64,000 nt of DNA, taken from positions 3,534,001-3,598,000 of the forward strand of contig CBDIDH010000002.1 of assembly GCA_965277595.1 (NCBI GenBank), in the 5' to 3' direction. Source of the stretch: CBDIDH01 sp965277595 (GTDB lineage: Bacteria > Planctomycetota > Planctomycetia > Isosphaerales > Isosphaeraceae). Shown piece after piece: positions 16,686 to 26,219 of the stretch. The notes under the pieces were generated by a model that did no database searches, had not been told where the DNA came from, and saw only the letters and a list, made by a program, of their open reading frames with translations. Made by a program: the position numbers and the translations under genes. Positions within the stretch are counted from its first letter, which is position 1, and every line of letters starts with the position of its first letter.

Positions 16686-18818
16686 TTAGAGCTTGTCGCT
16701 GAAGTCCTGACGGATCGTCAGCACCTTGACGCGCTCGTTCCGTGGATCAACCACGCGAATTTGGATCTGAAGACCGCGGAGCGGCATCGGATAGGGCGCC
16801 GGGTATGACGGATAAACAGGAACCCCGCCGTTGATCCCGAGTCCGTAGGGGAGGCCGGTCGTCGGGTTGACTCCCACGGAGGGGGCGTTGGTGTAATCGG
16901 TCGACCAGGTGTCGAAGGTGCGGCGCATCCGGATGGTCGACGTGCCATTGTCACCGATGTTGGAAAACTGGCCCAGGGCGAAGGGGGAGAGTTCGTTTTC
17001 CATCATGGGGTTGAGCCGGTTATCGGCCGTCAGGGGGGGCATCCTGCCTTCATGGGCGTAGGTCTGGCCGATCAGGCTGTAGACCGACCCGGTGGTCGTG
17101 GGAGGCCAGACGTAGGCGACCGGAAAAGAACCCGAAGCGCTGGGATTGCCGGTGAGGTAACTCGGCGACCAGGTGGCCGCGGTCAGAGTCATCCCCGGCA
17201 GGTTGAAGGGAACGAGGCGGCCATCGTCACCCCAGCCGAGGTCGACGTAGCCGGGATAGGAGTTGTCGTACGCCTTGACGTCGAAGCTGCGGACGCCGGT
17301 CAGCACCAGGTCGTCTTCCCAGCACTGTCTCCAGAGCGAATCGGAGGCCGGGCCGGACGTGGCCGAATAGGCGGCGAAGGAGTCGGACCCGGCGCCGTCG
17401 TTAAAAGGCTGGAAGCTGGTCCTATACGGGGTTTTGGAGCCGGTGGAACCTCCCGAGAAGTCGGTCGAGCCAACAAGCGCGGTGGTCATCGGAGGCAGTT
17501 GCTGGGTGGAGTTCGCGGCCGGAATCGTGCCGTTGGAGGGGTCAAAGGGGGTGAGCCCGAACGGTTGCGCGGCACCGGAGGACTGTCCTGGATAAAAAAG
17601 CGGAGCCTGCCAGTTCGGCGACATCGTTTCGCGCCAGGTCGGGAAGCCGAGCCAGGTCTGGTTGCCACCGGGGGAAGGCAGGTTGTCGCCGAGTTCGAGC
17701 GGAGAATGGTTGATCGCGTTCAGCCCCGCGACCGTGGTGACGGAAAGCGTCGGGTCGGGCGAATGAATCCAGCCGGCGGCATTCGATGGATCGGGCTTGG
17801 AATAGGCGTAGGGATAAACATAAGGGAAGGCGACGGTGGCAAAGGTTGCGTAGGTCCCCCGGGTCTGGCCCGAGACGAGCGGAGGCGCTTCATTGATGAG
17901 TCCGGCCGGTACGTTGTAGTAGAGGCTCGGCACGAAGTCGTTGACGGAATCGCCGTTAAAATCGTCGGGGATGCCGTCGCCACCCGCGACCCACGCGGGG
18001 GGAGAAATCGACGTCAGTTGGGCAAAATCATTGCAGAAAGGGGGCGCCGCGTATCGGTTTTCACGGTTCGTGAGTTGGCCGAGGGTGTTAAAAATGATCA
18101 GGTTGGGACCATTGCTCGGAGCGGTGTGCGTTGAGATGTCATTGAGGCCGATCCAGCTTACCTTCGTCTGGATGGCGGGCGCGGGGGCGGAGAAGACACC
18201 ACCTACGAAGATATTGGTTTGGTTGCTTGCGACCTGACGATCGGGAGCGACCAGCAAGACGCGACGGTAAAGGTTGCCATTTCGGAGGAAATAGATGATT
18301 TCGGCGTACTGGCTCTGAATCGTGATCGGGTTACTGTTCTTGAAGATTTCGTAGGGATTTCCCCCGGGTGCGTTGGGGTTGTACTGTGGCCATGTCGTGG
18401 GATCGGCCGGGAGATTATTCGAACCGTCATTACCAGCGGCAGGGTAAAAGCGGCCGGTGAAGATCTGGCCTTCGGGAGCCTTGACCGTGAACCGGAGGCA
18501 ATCGTCGGTGTCTTCCCCTTGAAGGTCGGCGAACGAGTTTTCGATGTACTCGAAGTAGCCGAGGTTGTTCTTGGGATCGAGCGGCGGAGTGAGCCGGGCG
18601 GTGAGGTTGCCGAGGTCCTGGCGGATCGTCGCGTCAAGCTGGCGAAGGCCGCTGTCGAGATCCTGATAGGTCTTCGCCGCCGAGACGGCGCCGGTGGCCG
18701 ACTGGAAGATCTGGACGATGACCGTCATCATCAGCACCAGGAGGGCGACGGTGACGAGCATCTCGACGAGCGTGACGCCCCGGCGCGGGGTCTTCGGCCG
18801 TGGTAGTCGGAAGGACAT
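16686..18818 (-). CDS. GspJ-like minor pseudopilin (enlarged, 710 aa)
   Basis: The start at ATG 18818 gives MSFRLPRPKTPRRG, then the prepilin motif VTLVEMLVTVALLVLMMTVI, with Glu5. An in-frame upstream start at 18896 would overlap the preceding gene and is rejected. The AKTYQDLDSGLRQLDATI segment after the helix and the position after the GspI-like gene argue for GspJ, a tip-complex minor pseudopilin of type II secretion. Family members are about 200 residues; this one has a roughly 500-residue extra region, including a calcium-loop-like GIPDDFNGDSVNDF. The C-terminus LRGLQIQIRVVDPRNERVK is the usual GspJ-like end. AAAGGGA precedes the start; the gap to the upstream gene is 37 bp. Confidence 0.8.
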   Translation of the reverse strand: MSFRLPRPKTPRRGVTLVEMLVTVALLVLMMTVIVQIFQSATGAVSAAKTYQDLDSGLRQLDATIRQDLGNLTARLTPPLDPKNNLGYFEYIENSFADLQGEDTDDCLRFTVKAPEGQIFTGRFYPAAGNDGSNNLPADPTTWPQYNPNAPGGNPYEIFKNSNPITIQSQYAEIIYFLRNGNLYRRVLLVAPDRQVASNQTNIFVGGVFSAPAPAIQTKVSWIGLNDISTHTAPSNGPNLIIFNTLGQLTNRENRYAAPPFCNDFAQLTSISPPAWVAGGDGIPDDFNGDSVNDFVPSLYYNVPAGLINEAPPLVSGQTRGTYATFATVAFPYVYPYAYSKPDPSNAAGWIHSPDPTLSVTTVAGLNAINHSPLELGDNLPSPGGNQTWLGFPTWRETMSPNWQAPLFYPGQSSGAAQPFGLTPFDPSNGTIPAANSTQQLPPMTTALVGSTDFSGGSTGSKTPYRTSFQPFNDGAGSDSFAAYSATSGPASDSLWRQCWEDDLVLTGVRSFDVKAYDNSYPGYVDLGWGDDGRLVPFNLPGMTLTAATWSPSYLTGNPSASGSFPVAYVWPPTTTGSVYSLIGQTYAHEGRMPPLTADNRLNPMMENELSPFALGQFSNIGDNGTSTIRMRRTFDTWSTDYTNAPSVGVNPTTGLPYGLGINGGVPVYPSYPAPYPMPLRGLQIQIRVVDPRNERVKVLTIRQDFSDKL

Positions 18819-18855
18819 GAGCGTTGATCCCTTTGCGGACCCGGGGGCGACGGCC

Positions 18856-20184
18856 TCAGCGGGTGTAAACGGTCCGAGGGTAGACGTTGATGACACTCGG
18901 CATGATCAGGGCGGCCTCGACGTGGACCGGCGCGGGGGGCGTCTGCGAGAAGTCCATCAGGGACATCGCCCGCAAGGGCGAGCTTGTCCAGACAGTCATC
19001 GATCGATAGCCCGCATAGGTCCCATCAGCCGCCGGGGCCGACTTCTTGGCGACCTGATACCAGTAACAGCGTTGGGCTGGATAAAGGCCGTTGCCCGGTC
19101 CGTAGTGGCTGACGGCGATCGACTGGTTCCGCTCGTAGGTCACGTCGGCGATCCAGCCGCCGACGCGGACGTCGGGGTCGGGCATGGAGTTTGACCAGCG
19201 GAGATAAACCGACCGCGAGGCCGAGAGACTGCCATAGCCCTGGGTTGTCGAGATCATCTGACCAGCCGAGCCCGAAAACCCCCAGATGGCCTCGACCACG
19301 AACTCGCCGCCGGCCTGGCTGGCGCCGCCGATCGTGTCGACCGAGAACGGCCGGTTTTCACAGATGACGATCTCGCCGTCGACGTCGGTGCTGCTCGGGT
19401 CGGACTGCATTCCAGTGAAGAACCAGGAGTATCGCCAGTCGTTCGTCGGTCCGCCCTGGGCCGTGGCCGAGCCGCTGCTCATGTTCAGGTCGGGGACGAG
19501 CGGGCTCGGGTTGGCGATGAGTCCGCCCCCCTGATCGTAATATTGACCCTTGACGTCCTGGAGGATCACGTCTTCGTGCGAGACAAAGATGTCCTGCGCG
19601 GCGGCGGCGCCGATGGTTCCGACGAGATTCGTGACCCGTTGGAGACCGTCGGCGTGGGCGGCGACGGCGGGAGTTCCGCCTTCGCTCCGAAGCAGGCCCG
19701 CGGTATCGGCGCCGAATCGCCCTTCGAAGCCGGTTCCACCCAGGGGATCGGCGAAGCTGGGAATGGTACTGCGCCAGAGCGGGTCATATGCGACGGGAAG
19801 GCCGGAGCCAATGAGCGATGAGCCCGCGACACCGGTTGAGAATCGATTCGCTCCGGCGACGATTCCGGTCTTCGGGTCGGCCCAGTCGCTCCCGTAGGTT
19901 GCCGTATCGACATAAAGGGGATTGTAGAATCCCGCGTTGGTTGTCTGGTAGAGAGCGTTCGGATAAAACGAGGCGCCGGAGAGAAGGTTCCGCGCTCCGA
20001 GGTCGGCCGTGGCGCTCTCGACGAGATAGGCGCCTCGGGTCAGGCGTTGGGCGTTTCGCAATCGGATCAGGCCGAGCGGGAAGAGGGTGGCGATCGAGAT
20101 CACGCCGATCCCCATGATCGCGATCGAGATGAGGATCTCGATCAGGGTGATCCCTGACCGCGACCGGGTCGATCCGAGGGTCAT
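18856..20184 (-). CDS. GspI-like minor pseudopilin (442 aa)
   Basis: ATG 20184 overlaps the upstream stop by 4 bp (ATGA, 20181-20184) and has AAGGGAGG 5-6 bases before it, so this start is preferred over the 579-residue reading. The N-terminus is TLGSTRSRSG, then ITLIEILISIAIMGIGVISI, a pilin helix with Glu5 (in the ITLIE form) followed by LFPLGLIRLRNAQRL. Position between the GspH- and GspJ-like genes suggests GspI, a tip minor pseudopilin normally near 125 residues. The extra 300 residues are mainly Gly/Ser/Asn-rich. It is translationally coupled to the GspH-like gene. Confidence 0.8.
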   Translation of the reverse strand: MTLGSTRSRSGITLIEILISIAIMGIGVISIATLFPLGLIRLRNAQRLTRGAYLVESATADLGARNLLSGASFYPNALYQTTNAGFYNPLYVDTATYGSDWADPKTGIVAGANRFSTGVAGSSLIGSGLPVAYDPLWRSTIPSFADPLGGTGFEGRFGADTAGLLRSEGGTPAVAAHADGLQRVTNLVGTIGAAAAQDIFVSHEDVILQDVKGQYYDQGGGLIANPSPLVPDLNMSSGSATAQGGPTNDWRYSWFFTGMQSDPSSTDVDGEIVICENRPFSVDTIGGASQAGGEFVVEAIWGFSGSAGQMISTTQGYGSLSASRSVYLRWSNSMPDPDVRVGGWIADVTYERNQSIAVSHYGPGNGLYPAQRCYWYQVAKKSAPAADGTYAGYRSMTVWTSSPLRAMSLMDFSQTPPAPVHVEAALIMPSVINVYPRTVYTR

Positions 20185-21626
20185 CGCGCCTCCCTTGTGC
20201 CAAGCTGGCCGTTGTAATACGGAGCGTTCGGGCTTCCGTAATCGAATACGCCCTCGATCGAATTCGTGACGACCTGACCGGTCTTCGTGAAGAGGGTCAA
20301 GAGCATGCGTTCCTTGGTCAGGAAGGTCGTCGGCGACGTGCTCGGCCTGGTCCCCACGACGTCGCTGCCGACGGGCAAGTTCGGATACGGGTTGCCCTTC
20401 TTGCCCGAGGCGTCGGTCACGTCGCCCCGTTCGGTGATCCAGAACTGGTAAAAGCTCTGGGCCATCGTGTTTGATGAGGGTGTCGAGTACAGGGTCGTGG
20501 GAATCACCTGTCCCGCCTGATTGACCAGGATGTCGGCGGTGTGAGAAAACGAGTCGACGGGAAGTCGCGACCGCTCGTTGACGGGGAAGTCCCATGTCGT
20601 CAAATCAATCACGGCACCTCCGGGGAGTGTCACCTCCCGGCCCCCCGGTGACGGCACGGGGCGACGCGCGATGGTCCAGGCGAATGGAGTCGGCTGAAGG
20701 TTGTTCTGCGAGGCGAAATCCGCCTGGTTTTGCGAACCGAGCCAGGATTCGGTCTCGGCCCACTCCGCGATATCATCCGGAACGCCGTTAGTGTTCTGAT
20801 CGACCCCATCAAAACCGTTGTCGGGATAGCCGTCGAAGTTGTCATCGTAGCCATTCACCAGAAAGAGGAATTCTGGATTGAATGCCTGGGTCGCGCCTGG
20901 CTGGCCGTAAAAAACCTGAAGAGTGGACGTGGCGTTGGACAGGCCGTCGTTGACGAAGCCTTCGGGGTTCGGCATCGTCATTGGACCGATGACCGTGTAA
21001 TACCGTCCCGAGTCGTTGAATCGAAACTTGTCGCCGATGCGGACGTTCCAGAACCAGTTTGTCGGCGGATTGAAGATACCGACCGGGCTGTTCGCGGTGT
21101 TCACCTTGTTGTCCTGGAAGATCGACTGAGCGACGATCAGGACCTGAAAGGGGATCGTCGAGGTCCCGATCGGAAGACCGGCCGGATACGTGGCACCCGA
21201 CCCCACGGGATACGCGGGTGGATTGCCGCTCGCGTTGGTCCAGGAGCTGTTGATTCGATCCACGAAAGTGGCCGAGCCATGAATCGAGGCATCGGTCAGG
21301 TCCGGGGCCGGTTCAATCGGGATGATCCGGTTCGAGGTCAGAATCTGACCGGGAATTGGATTGGCCGTTGGCGAGAGCGTGAGGTCGGGAAGCAGCCGAA
21401 TCCCGCGCGGGGCGTTGGCGCGGATGGCGGCGTCGCGGGCCCCGGCGAGCGCGGCCTGAAGGATGCGCGTCGCTTCGCTAACCTGTCGCCCCGCGAGAGC
21501 GGGAAGGATCGTTGGCAGGGCCACGGCACTGACGAGGATGATGATCGCGATCACGACCAGCAATTCCACAAGCGTGAACCCTGGGGGGCGTCGGCCAGAG
21601 CGTGGGCGTCTTCGAACGGAGATCAC
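20181..21626 (-). CDS. GspH/FimT-like pseudopilin (481 aa)
   Basis: The start is GTG 21626 (ISVRRRPRSGRRPPG, then FTLVELLVVIAIIILVSAVA), overlapping the preceding gene by 4 bp (21623-21626). Glu5 and the ATRILQAALAGARDAAIRAN segment match GspH/FimT minor pseudopilins. GspH is normally about 170 residues; this protein is 481. Residues around 270 hold DDNFDGYPDNGFDGVDQNTN followed by GVPDDIAEWA, two calcium-loop-like repeats of TSP3 or dockerin style. It probably assembles in the pseudopilus. Confidence 0.82.
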   Translation of the reverse strand: MISVRRRPRSGRRPPGFTLVELLVVIAIIILVSAVALPTILPALAGRQVSEATRILQAALAGARDAAIRANAPRGIRLLPDLTLSPTANPIPGQILTSNRIIPIEPAPDLTDASIHGSATFVDRINSSWTNASGNPPAYPVGSGATYPAGLPIGTSTIPFQVLIVAQSIFQDNKVNTANSPVGIFNPPTNWFWNVRIGDKFRFNDSGRYYTVIGPMTMPNPEGFVNDGLSNATSTLQVFYGQPGATQAFNPEFLFLVNGYDDNFDGYPDNGFDGVDQNTNGVPDDIAEWAETESWLGSQNQADFASQNNLQPTPFAWTIARRPVPSPGGREVTLPGGAVIDLTTWDFPVNERSRLPVDSFSHTADILVNQAGQVIPTTLYSTPSSNTMAQSFYQFWITERGDVTDASGKKGNPYPNLPVGSDVVGTRPSTSPTTFLTKERMLLTLFTKTGQVVTNSIEGVFDYGSPNAPYYNGQLGTREAR

Positions 21627-23461
21627 TGGGTCGCTCCGCCGGGGTTATTGAGGTTCTGATTGCTGACGTCGTCGTGTCCGGCTTCGAGGATCAGGGCCGT
21701 CACCGAGTCGTTCGAACCGCTGCCAACGCCGACCGGAATTCCGGCCGCGGGCGCGGCGAAGATATTATTGAACGAGAAAAACGGCGCCGACCGCGCGGGC
21801 GTTCCCGGCGCCGCCTGCGATTCGACGTTGAGATCATTCGCCGTGTACGTTCCCGATCCACCGGCGCCGATGACGTTTCCAGGCGCCGAGGCTCCCAGCG
21901 TGTTGAAGTAACTGGCATCGAGCACGGGAACCCCCGGGGTCTTGTCCGGCCCACCCGAGAGGATCAGGTAGCGCGAGTAAAACTCGCGACGGGCGAAGAA
22001 GGGCGAGGTCGCGACCCCTCGGTCCCATCCGGTTCCTGAACCGGCCGAGGGGGACAAATTGGGGTTCGTGTTCGGGTCGGTCAAGGTGTGAAAGTAGGAC
22101 TGGAAAAAGGCGGCGCTGCTGCTCAGAGTCGCCGATGCGTTGAGCGTTGCCGCGGTGCCGAAGGGGGAATTGGCATTGTTGCTCCCTCCCCACCAGGAGG
22201 GATCGACGAGCGTCTGGTTGGGGTCGAGCGTGTTCAGATCGCGGGTGTCGAGCACGCCGGAGTAGACACCAGGTCCGCGCTGGGCGTCGGACTGAAAGAA
22301 GATCGGCCAGCGGTAGAACTGGAGAGGCTCGCCCCAGGCGTCGACGAACTCGGGAAGGCCATCGCCGTCGGTATCCTTGACCTCGGCATCGCTGAAGTCG
22401 TCGGCGCTGAAGACGCTGCCGAAGGGCCCCTGACCCTCGACGAGGAGGGCATAGAGCATCTCGGAGCGAGCGGTTTTATGCGTGTGTTTAGCCAGCTTGG
22501 CCTTCATCGGGCTGGAAATCTTGCCCGCGGTGAGTCCCATGTCGTTCTCGCCAATTTCATCGACGAGGCCGTTGCCGTTGTTGTCGACGCCGTCAAAGCC
22601 GGCATTTTTTGGCTTCGGAGCGCCGAGGTTCGTGCCGCTTGCGGCGGCATCACGTTGCACCGCTTCATAAAGTGACTTGTACAACCCTGCTGCCGCCGTG
22701 TACGAGGCCCCGAAAATCCCCGTGCTCGGTGGGTTAACCGGCCCCGAGGTCATCAGCAAGGCCGGGGGGGCGTTCGGGTTCAACGAGTACGGGAAAGGGA
22801 TGTACGGATTGCCGCCGAAAGAGACCGATCCCGAGGAGCCGGCCGGATCATTCAGCATGCCGATCCCGAACGGCAAGAGGTAATTGGCATAAGGCGTCGA
22901 CGACGGGTCGCCCGAGGTCCCTGTTGTGAACCCGGCTGACGAACCGGCCGACGTCGGAAAGGGGATCGCGGCGAAGTTCAGCGGATAATTCGAGTCGGAC
23001 GACTGGACGAAAAAGACGTCGGGAAGCTCGGCCTTGACCTGATCGAACCGGGCAATAATCTGCGCCCGGATGTTGTTCACAATGGGATTCGGGTTCGGAT
23101 TCGGGTTTGACGAACTGGAAAAGAGCCCGGTGATTCCAGGAGGCTGAAGTGACGGCACCCACCCCCCCGAGAACGCCCAGACCCCGGCGAGGTACTGATG
23201 CGACGGCAGGGCATCGACCCGGCTGGCGAGGATGGCGTCGACCCGGTCCGACATGCCGACGTCGAGCTTCGTGATGAGTGCCTGGGTGGCGCGATCCTCG
23301 GCCCTTCGAATACCGTCAAGAGCGGCGCTCATGATGAACGCGAGCAAGATGCCGATGATCGCGATGACCACGAGCAGTTCGATCAGGGTGAAGCCTCGAC
23401 CGGCGACCGACGCGTTTGTTCGCGGTCTCGATCCCGGCCGACGTCGCGCCCGTCCTCGCAT
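21623..23461 (-). CDS. GspG-like pseudopilin, second copy (612 aa)
   Basis: The chosen start, ATG 23461, has AAAGGGAG eight bases upstream and gives a 23-residue Arg-rich leader before G-FTLIELLVVIAIIGILLAFI. The alternative ATG 23512 overlaps the previous stop by 4 bp, like its neighbours, and adds 17 residues; it cannot be excluded. The C-terminal region contains DGDGLPEFVDAWGEPLQFYR, which matches the DPWGNPYQY region of GspG, the major pseudopilin. There is also GFDGVDNNGNGLVDEIGEND, a calcium-loop-like repeat. GspG is normally about 145 residues. The gene overlaps gspH by 4 bp downstream. Confidence 0.8.
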   Translation of the reverse strand: MRGRARRRPGSRPRTNASVAGRGFTLIELLVVIAIIGILLAFIMSAALDGIRRAEDRATQALITKLDVGMSDRVDAILASRVDALPSHQYLAGVWAFSGGWVPSLQPPGITGLFSSSSNPNPNPNPIVNNIRAQIIARFDQVKAELPDVFFVQSSDSNYPLNFAAIPFPTSAGSSAGFTTGTSGDPSSTPYANYLLPFGIGMLNDPAGSSGSVSFGGNPYIPFPYSLNPNAPPALLMTSGPVNPPSTGIFGASYTAAAGLYKSLYEAVQRDAAASGTNLGAPKPKNAGFDGVDNNGNGLVDEIGENDMGLTAGKISSPMKAKLAKHTHKTARSEMLYALLVEGQGPFGSVFSADDFSDAEVKDTDGDGLPEFVDAWGEPLQFYRWPIFFQSDAQRGPGVYSGVLDTRDLNTLDPNQTLVDPSWWGGSNNANSPFGTAATLNASATLSSSAAFFQSYFHTLTDPNTNPNLSPSAGSGTGWDRGVATSPFFARREFYSRYLILSGGPDKTPGVPVLDASYFNTLGASAPGNVIGAGGSGTYTANDLNVESQAAPGTPARSAPFFSFNNIFAAPAAGIPVGVGSGSNDSVTALILEAGHDDVSNQNLNNPGGATQ

Positions 23462-23508
23462 CGCCGCTCCCTTTCTCGCCCGAGAAGACGAACCGGTCAG
23501 GTTCACGA

Positions 23509-24687
23509 TCATTGGAGCCGACCGTTGTGGAAGTTGGTCAGGTTGTCCCACTCCAGGGTCCGCAATGACGTGTCCGTGCTATTCGAGATCGCGTTTTCGG
23601 GCGGAAGCGCCAGCGCCGCGCCGGCTGAATTCGCGTTGTAGTAGCCACCGACCCCGAAGACCCCGTCCGATCCCGACGCGAAAAGCTGGAACGAGTTCGC
23701 GTTGATGTAGGTGACGGTTGACGTCCCCGTTCCCGAGGGCATTCCCGTGGTGTACGGGTTGGGCGAGGGGGACGAGGTGGTCGCCGTTGTGCTCTGTGGG
23801 ACCAGGAAGTAGAGCGTCAGGGGCTGAGCCGAGGCCAGGCTATCCGTCTCACCCGGGCCGATGTCGTTGATGTCGTTGGGGTCGTAACCCGACCCATTAT
23901 TGTTACTGAAATAAGAAAAATAGGCATTCGCCTGCGCATTCGAGCTATTCATGCTGTCGACATACAGTCCCATGCCATTGGGATCAATTCCCAGCCGGCC
24001 GGGGGCAAATTCGTACAGCGACGCCTCCCGGTTCGCGTTATACATCGCGTTCCCCGGGTTGTTATTCGAGAATGGATTCAGCGGATTTCTGCCGAAGCCC
24101 GTCACTCCCACGGTGACATTCCCCGAATTCGAGTCGGTGATCTTCTGGGGAATTCCACCAAGGAAGAAGACGAGGCACTGGTTCCCCTGGAGAATGTAAA
24201 CTCCAGTCGTCGTGTTCCCCAGGACTCCAAAAGCCCCGTCGCCGTTGTAGTCGTACCAGCTTCCCGAGGTCGAGGTCGAACCAAGAGTCAGGCTGGACCC
24301 CGTGACCGAACCTCCGTTGACAAGTGTCACTCTCGGCCAGAATTTGCGGATCGCATTGGCGCCTCGGATGTACAGGGTTCCAAGCAAGACGTCGTTGGTT
24401 GACCCGTTCGTGGTGGCCAGGGACGTCGTGTCCGCGGGAAAGTACCCGCCGTCCTCGCGAACGGCGATCCGACTAGGGGGATAATCGCCCCGCTTGTTCT
24501 TGAAGTCGGCGAGAGCCGACGCGAGGTTGCTGATCTCCGCCTGCACGGCGGCCTCGCGGGCCTTCCGCATCGCGCTTGCGACCGCCGGGATCAGCAGCCC
24601 GACGAGGATGCCGATGACGATGATGACGACCAGAAGCTCGATCAGGGTGAAGCCGAGCCGGCGTCTGGGGCTGATGTGTCGGGTCAT
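23509..24687 (-). CDS. GspG-like pseudopilin, first copy (392 aa)
   Basis: ATG 24687 with GGAGAGAGGA upstream gives MTRHISPRRRLG, then FTLIELLVVIIVIGILVGLL. After the helix comes AMRKAREAAVQAEISNLASA, then LADFKNKRGDYPPSRI, the typical start of the GspG globular domain. The rest is Gly/Ser/Asn-rich and includes a short GDGAFG loop but no full calcium site. It is the first pseudopilin after GspF and may be the main pilus subunit. A start at 24828 is possible but would add 47 residues of unrelated sequence. Confidence 0.85.
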   Translation of the reverse strand: MTRHISPRRRLGFTLIELLVVIIVIGILVGLLIPAVASAMRKAREAAVQAEISNLASALADFKNKRGDYPPSRIAVREDGGYFPADTTSLATTNGSTNDVLLGTLYIRGANAIRKFWPRVTLVNGGSVTGSSLTLGSTSTSGSWYDYNGDGAFGVLGNTTTGVYILQGNQCLVFFLGGIPQKITDSNSGNVTVGVTGFGRNPLNPFSNNNPGNAMYNANREASLYEFAPGRLGIDPNGMGLYVDSMNSSNAQANAYFSYFSNNNGSGYDPNDINDIGPGETDSLASAQPLTLYFLVPQSTTATTSSPSPNPYTTGMPSGTGTSTVTYINANSFQLFASGSDGVFGVGGYYNANSAGAALALPPENAISNSTDTSLRTLEWDNLTNFHNGRLQ

Positions 24688-24863
24688 CGGTCCTCTCTCC
24701 TTCTCCGTCAGGCCATTCAACGAGGAAAGTGATGTTGTCTGCAAGTGATCGAGCCCAGGCGTGCGGGCAATCCATCGGGTCGGCGAACGCCCCGCCCCGT
24801 CCTGGACCGGTCCTCGCCCATCGTTCATGCTCTCAACAGCCGATTGCTCGAACGATCGACCAA

Positions 24864-26120
24864 TCAGCCCGAGAGTTTCGTGATCAGGGTGACAAGCGGC
24901 AGGAAGAGCGAGATCACGATGAAGCCGATGATTCCGCCCAGAACCACGATCATGATCGGTTCGAGAAGACTCACGAGGCTTTCCACGAGCGCCTCGACCT
25001 CTTCGTCGTAGTTGTCGGCGATCTTGTTGAGCATGGTGTCGAGGTCGCCCGTTTCCTCGCCGACGTCGATCATGTTCACGACGATGTCGTCGACGATCCG
25101 CGCCTCGCGCAGCGGCTGAGCGATCGTTTCACCTTCACGGATGCTCTCATAAATTCGCGTGAAGGCCCGTTCGAAGACCGCGTTGCCCGCCGTGTCGCGA
25201 ACGATGTTCAGCGACTCCAGAATCGGCACGCCCGACTGCACGAGGGTCCCGAGCGTCCGCATCGTCCGGGCCACGGTCGACTTCTCGACGATCGTTCCCA
25301 TGACGGGAATCATCAACAAGACCCGGTCGCCGATGTACGCTCCCGTCTTGTTTCGGTAGAGCAGCTTGAGGAAGATCCAGACCAGCAGCGGCGAGAGGAA
25401 GACCAGGTAGAAATACTTGATGAGGAAGTGGCTGGCATCGATCAGGAAAGTTGTCATCCAGGGGAGGTCGACGCCGAAGTCCTTGAAGATCGCCTCGAAT
25501 TTCGGAATGATGAAGTAAAGAATGAAACCGACGATGATGCACGCCACGCTGATGACGACAAACGGATAAACCATGGCCGACTTGATTCGGCGCTTCAGCG
25601 ACTGGCTCTTTTCCTTGAAGTCCGCGAGCCTCTGAAGAATCGCCTCAAGGGCACCGCCTGCCTCACCGGCCTTGATCATGTTGCAGTAGAGGCGGTCGAA
25701 CGCCTTGGGGTGCTTGGAGAAGGCTTCAGAGAGGGTCTGACCGCTTTCGATGTCTTCGACAACCTCGCTGAGGGCGTTTTTGAGGACCCCGGGCTTGCAC
25801 TGGCCTTCAAGAATCTTGAGGCTTCGAAGAATCGGCAAGCCGGCATCTTGCAGCGTGGAAAGCTGCCGGGTGAACGTACAGAGCTGCTTGGTCGAGATCT
25901 TGCCGATCGTGAACGACTTCTTCTTGCCCCGGCCCCCTTTTTTCTTGGCGGAGGACTTTCGCTTGGTCGCGGCGCCGGTCTTGGCGCGCTCGGAGATCTT
26001 GGTGACGAAGAAGCCTTTCTGACGGATCAGTTGCTGCGCTTCTTCCTGGGTCGACGCGTCGATCGTGTCCTTGACCTCGCGGCCGGTGTGGTCCATCGCC
26101 TCGTATTGATAGGTCGGCAT
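24864..26120 (-). CDS. gspF: Type II secretion/type IV pilus inner membrane platform protein GspF/PilC
   Basis: 418 residues from ATG 26120 (MPTYQYEAMDHTG), with GAGAGGAAC upstream. GspF/PilC couples the cytoplasmic ATPase to pseudopilus assembly. Two copies of the T2SSF domain are visible: FTRQLSTLQDAGLPILRSL in the first and MRTLGTLVQSGVPILESLN in the second. Each ends in a membrane helix (VISVACIIVGFILYFIIP and a C-terminal IMIVVLGGIIGFIVISLF). Unusually, residues 55-75 form a lysine-rich linker (KRKSSAKKKGGRGKKK) between the N-terminal domain and the first T2SSF domain. It lies directly downstream of gspE. Confidence 0.93.
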   Translation of the reverse strand: MPTYQYEAMDHTGREVKDTIDASTQEEAQQLIRQKGFFVTKISERAKTGAATKRKSSAKKKGGRGKKKSFTIGKISTKQLCTFTRQLSTLQDAGLPILRSLKILEGQCKPGVLKNALSEVVEDIESGQTLSEAFSKHPKAFDRLYCNMIKAGEAGGALEAILQRLADFKEKSQSLKRRIKSAMVYPFVVISVACIIVGFILYFIIPKFEAIFKDFGVDLPWMTTFLIDASHFLIKYFYLVFLSPLLVWIFLKLLYRNKTGAYIGDRVLLMIPVMGTIVEKSTVARTMRTLGTLVQSGVPILESLNIVRDTAGNAVFERAFTRIYESIREGETIAQPLREARIVDDIVVNMIDVGEETGDLDTMLNKIADNYDEEVEALVESLVSLLEPIMIVVLGGIIGFIVISLFLPLVTLITKLSG

Positions 26121-26219
26121 CGCCGGGTTCCTCTCGTCTGGTCGGTCGACCACCAGTCCTGGGTCGTCTCAACGCGTCTCGATGTGTCTCTTGTCTTGGC
26201 GAAAAGGGTTCGGCGGAGA

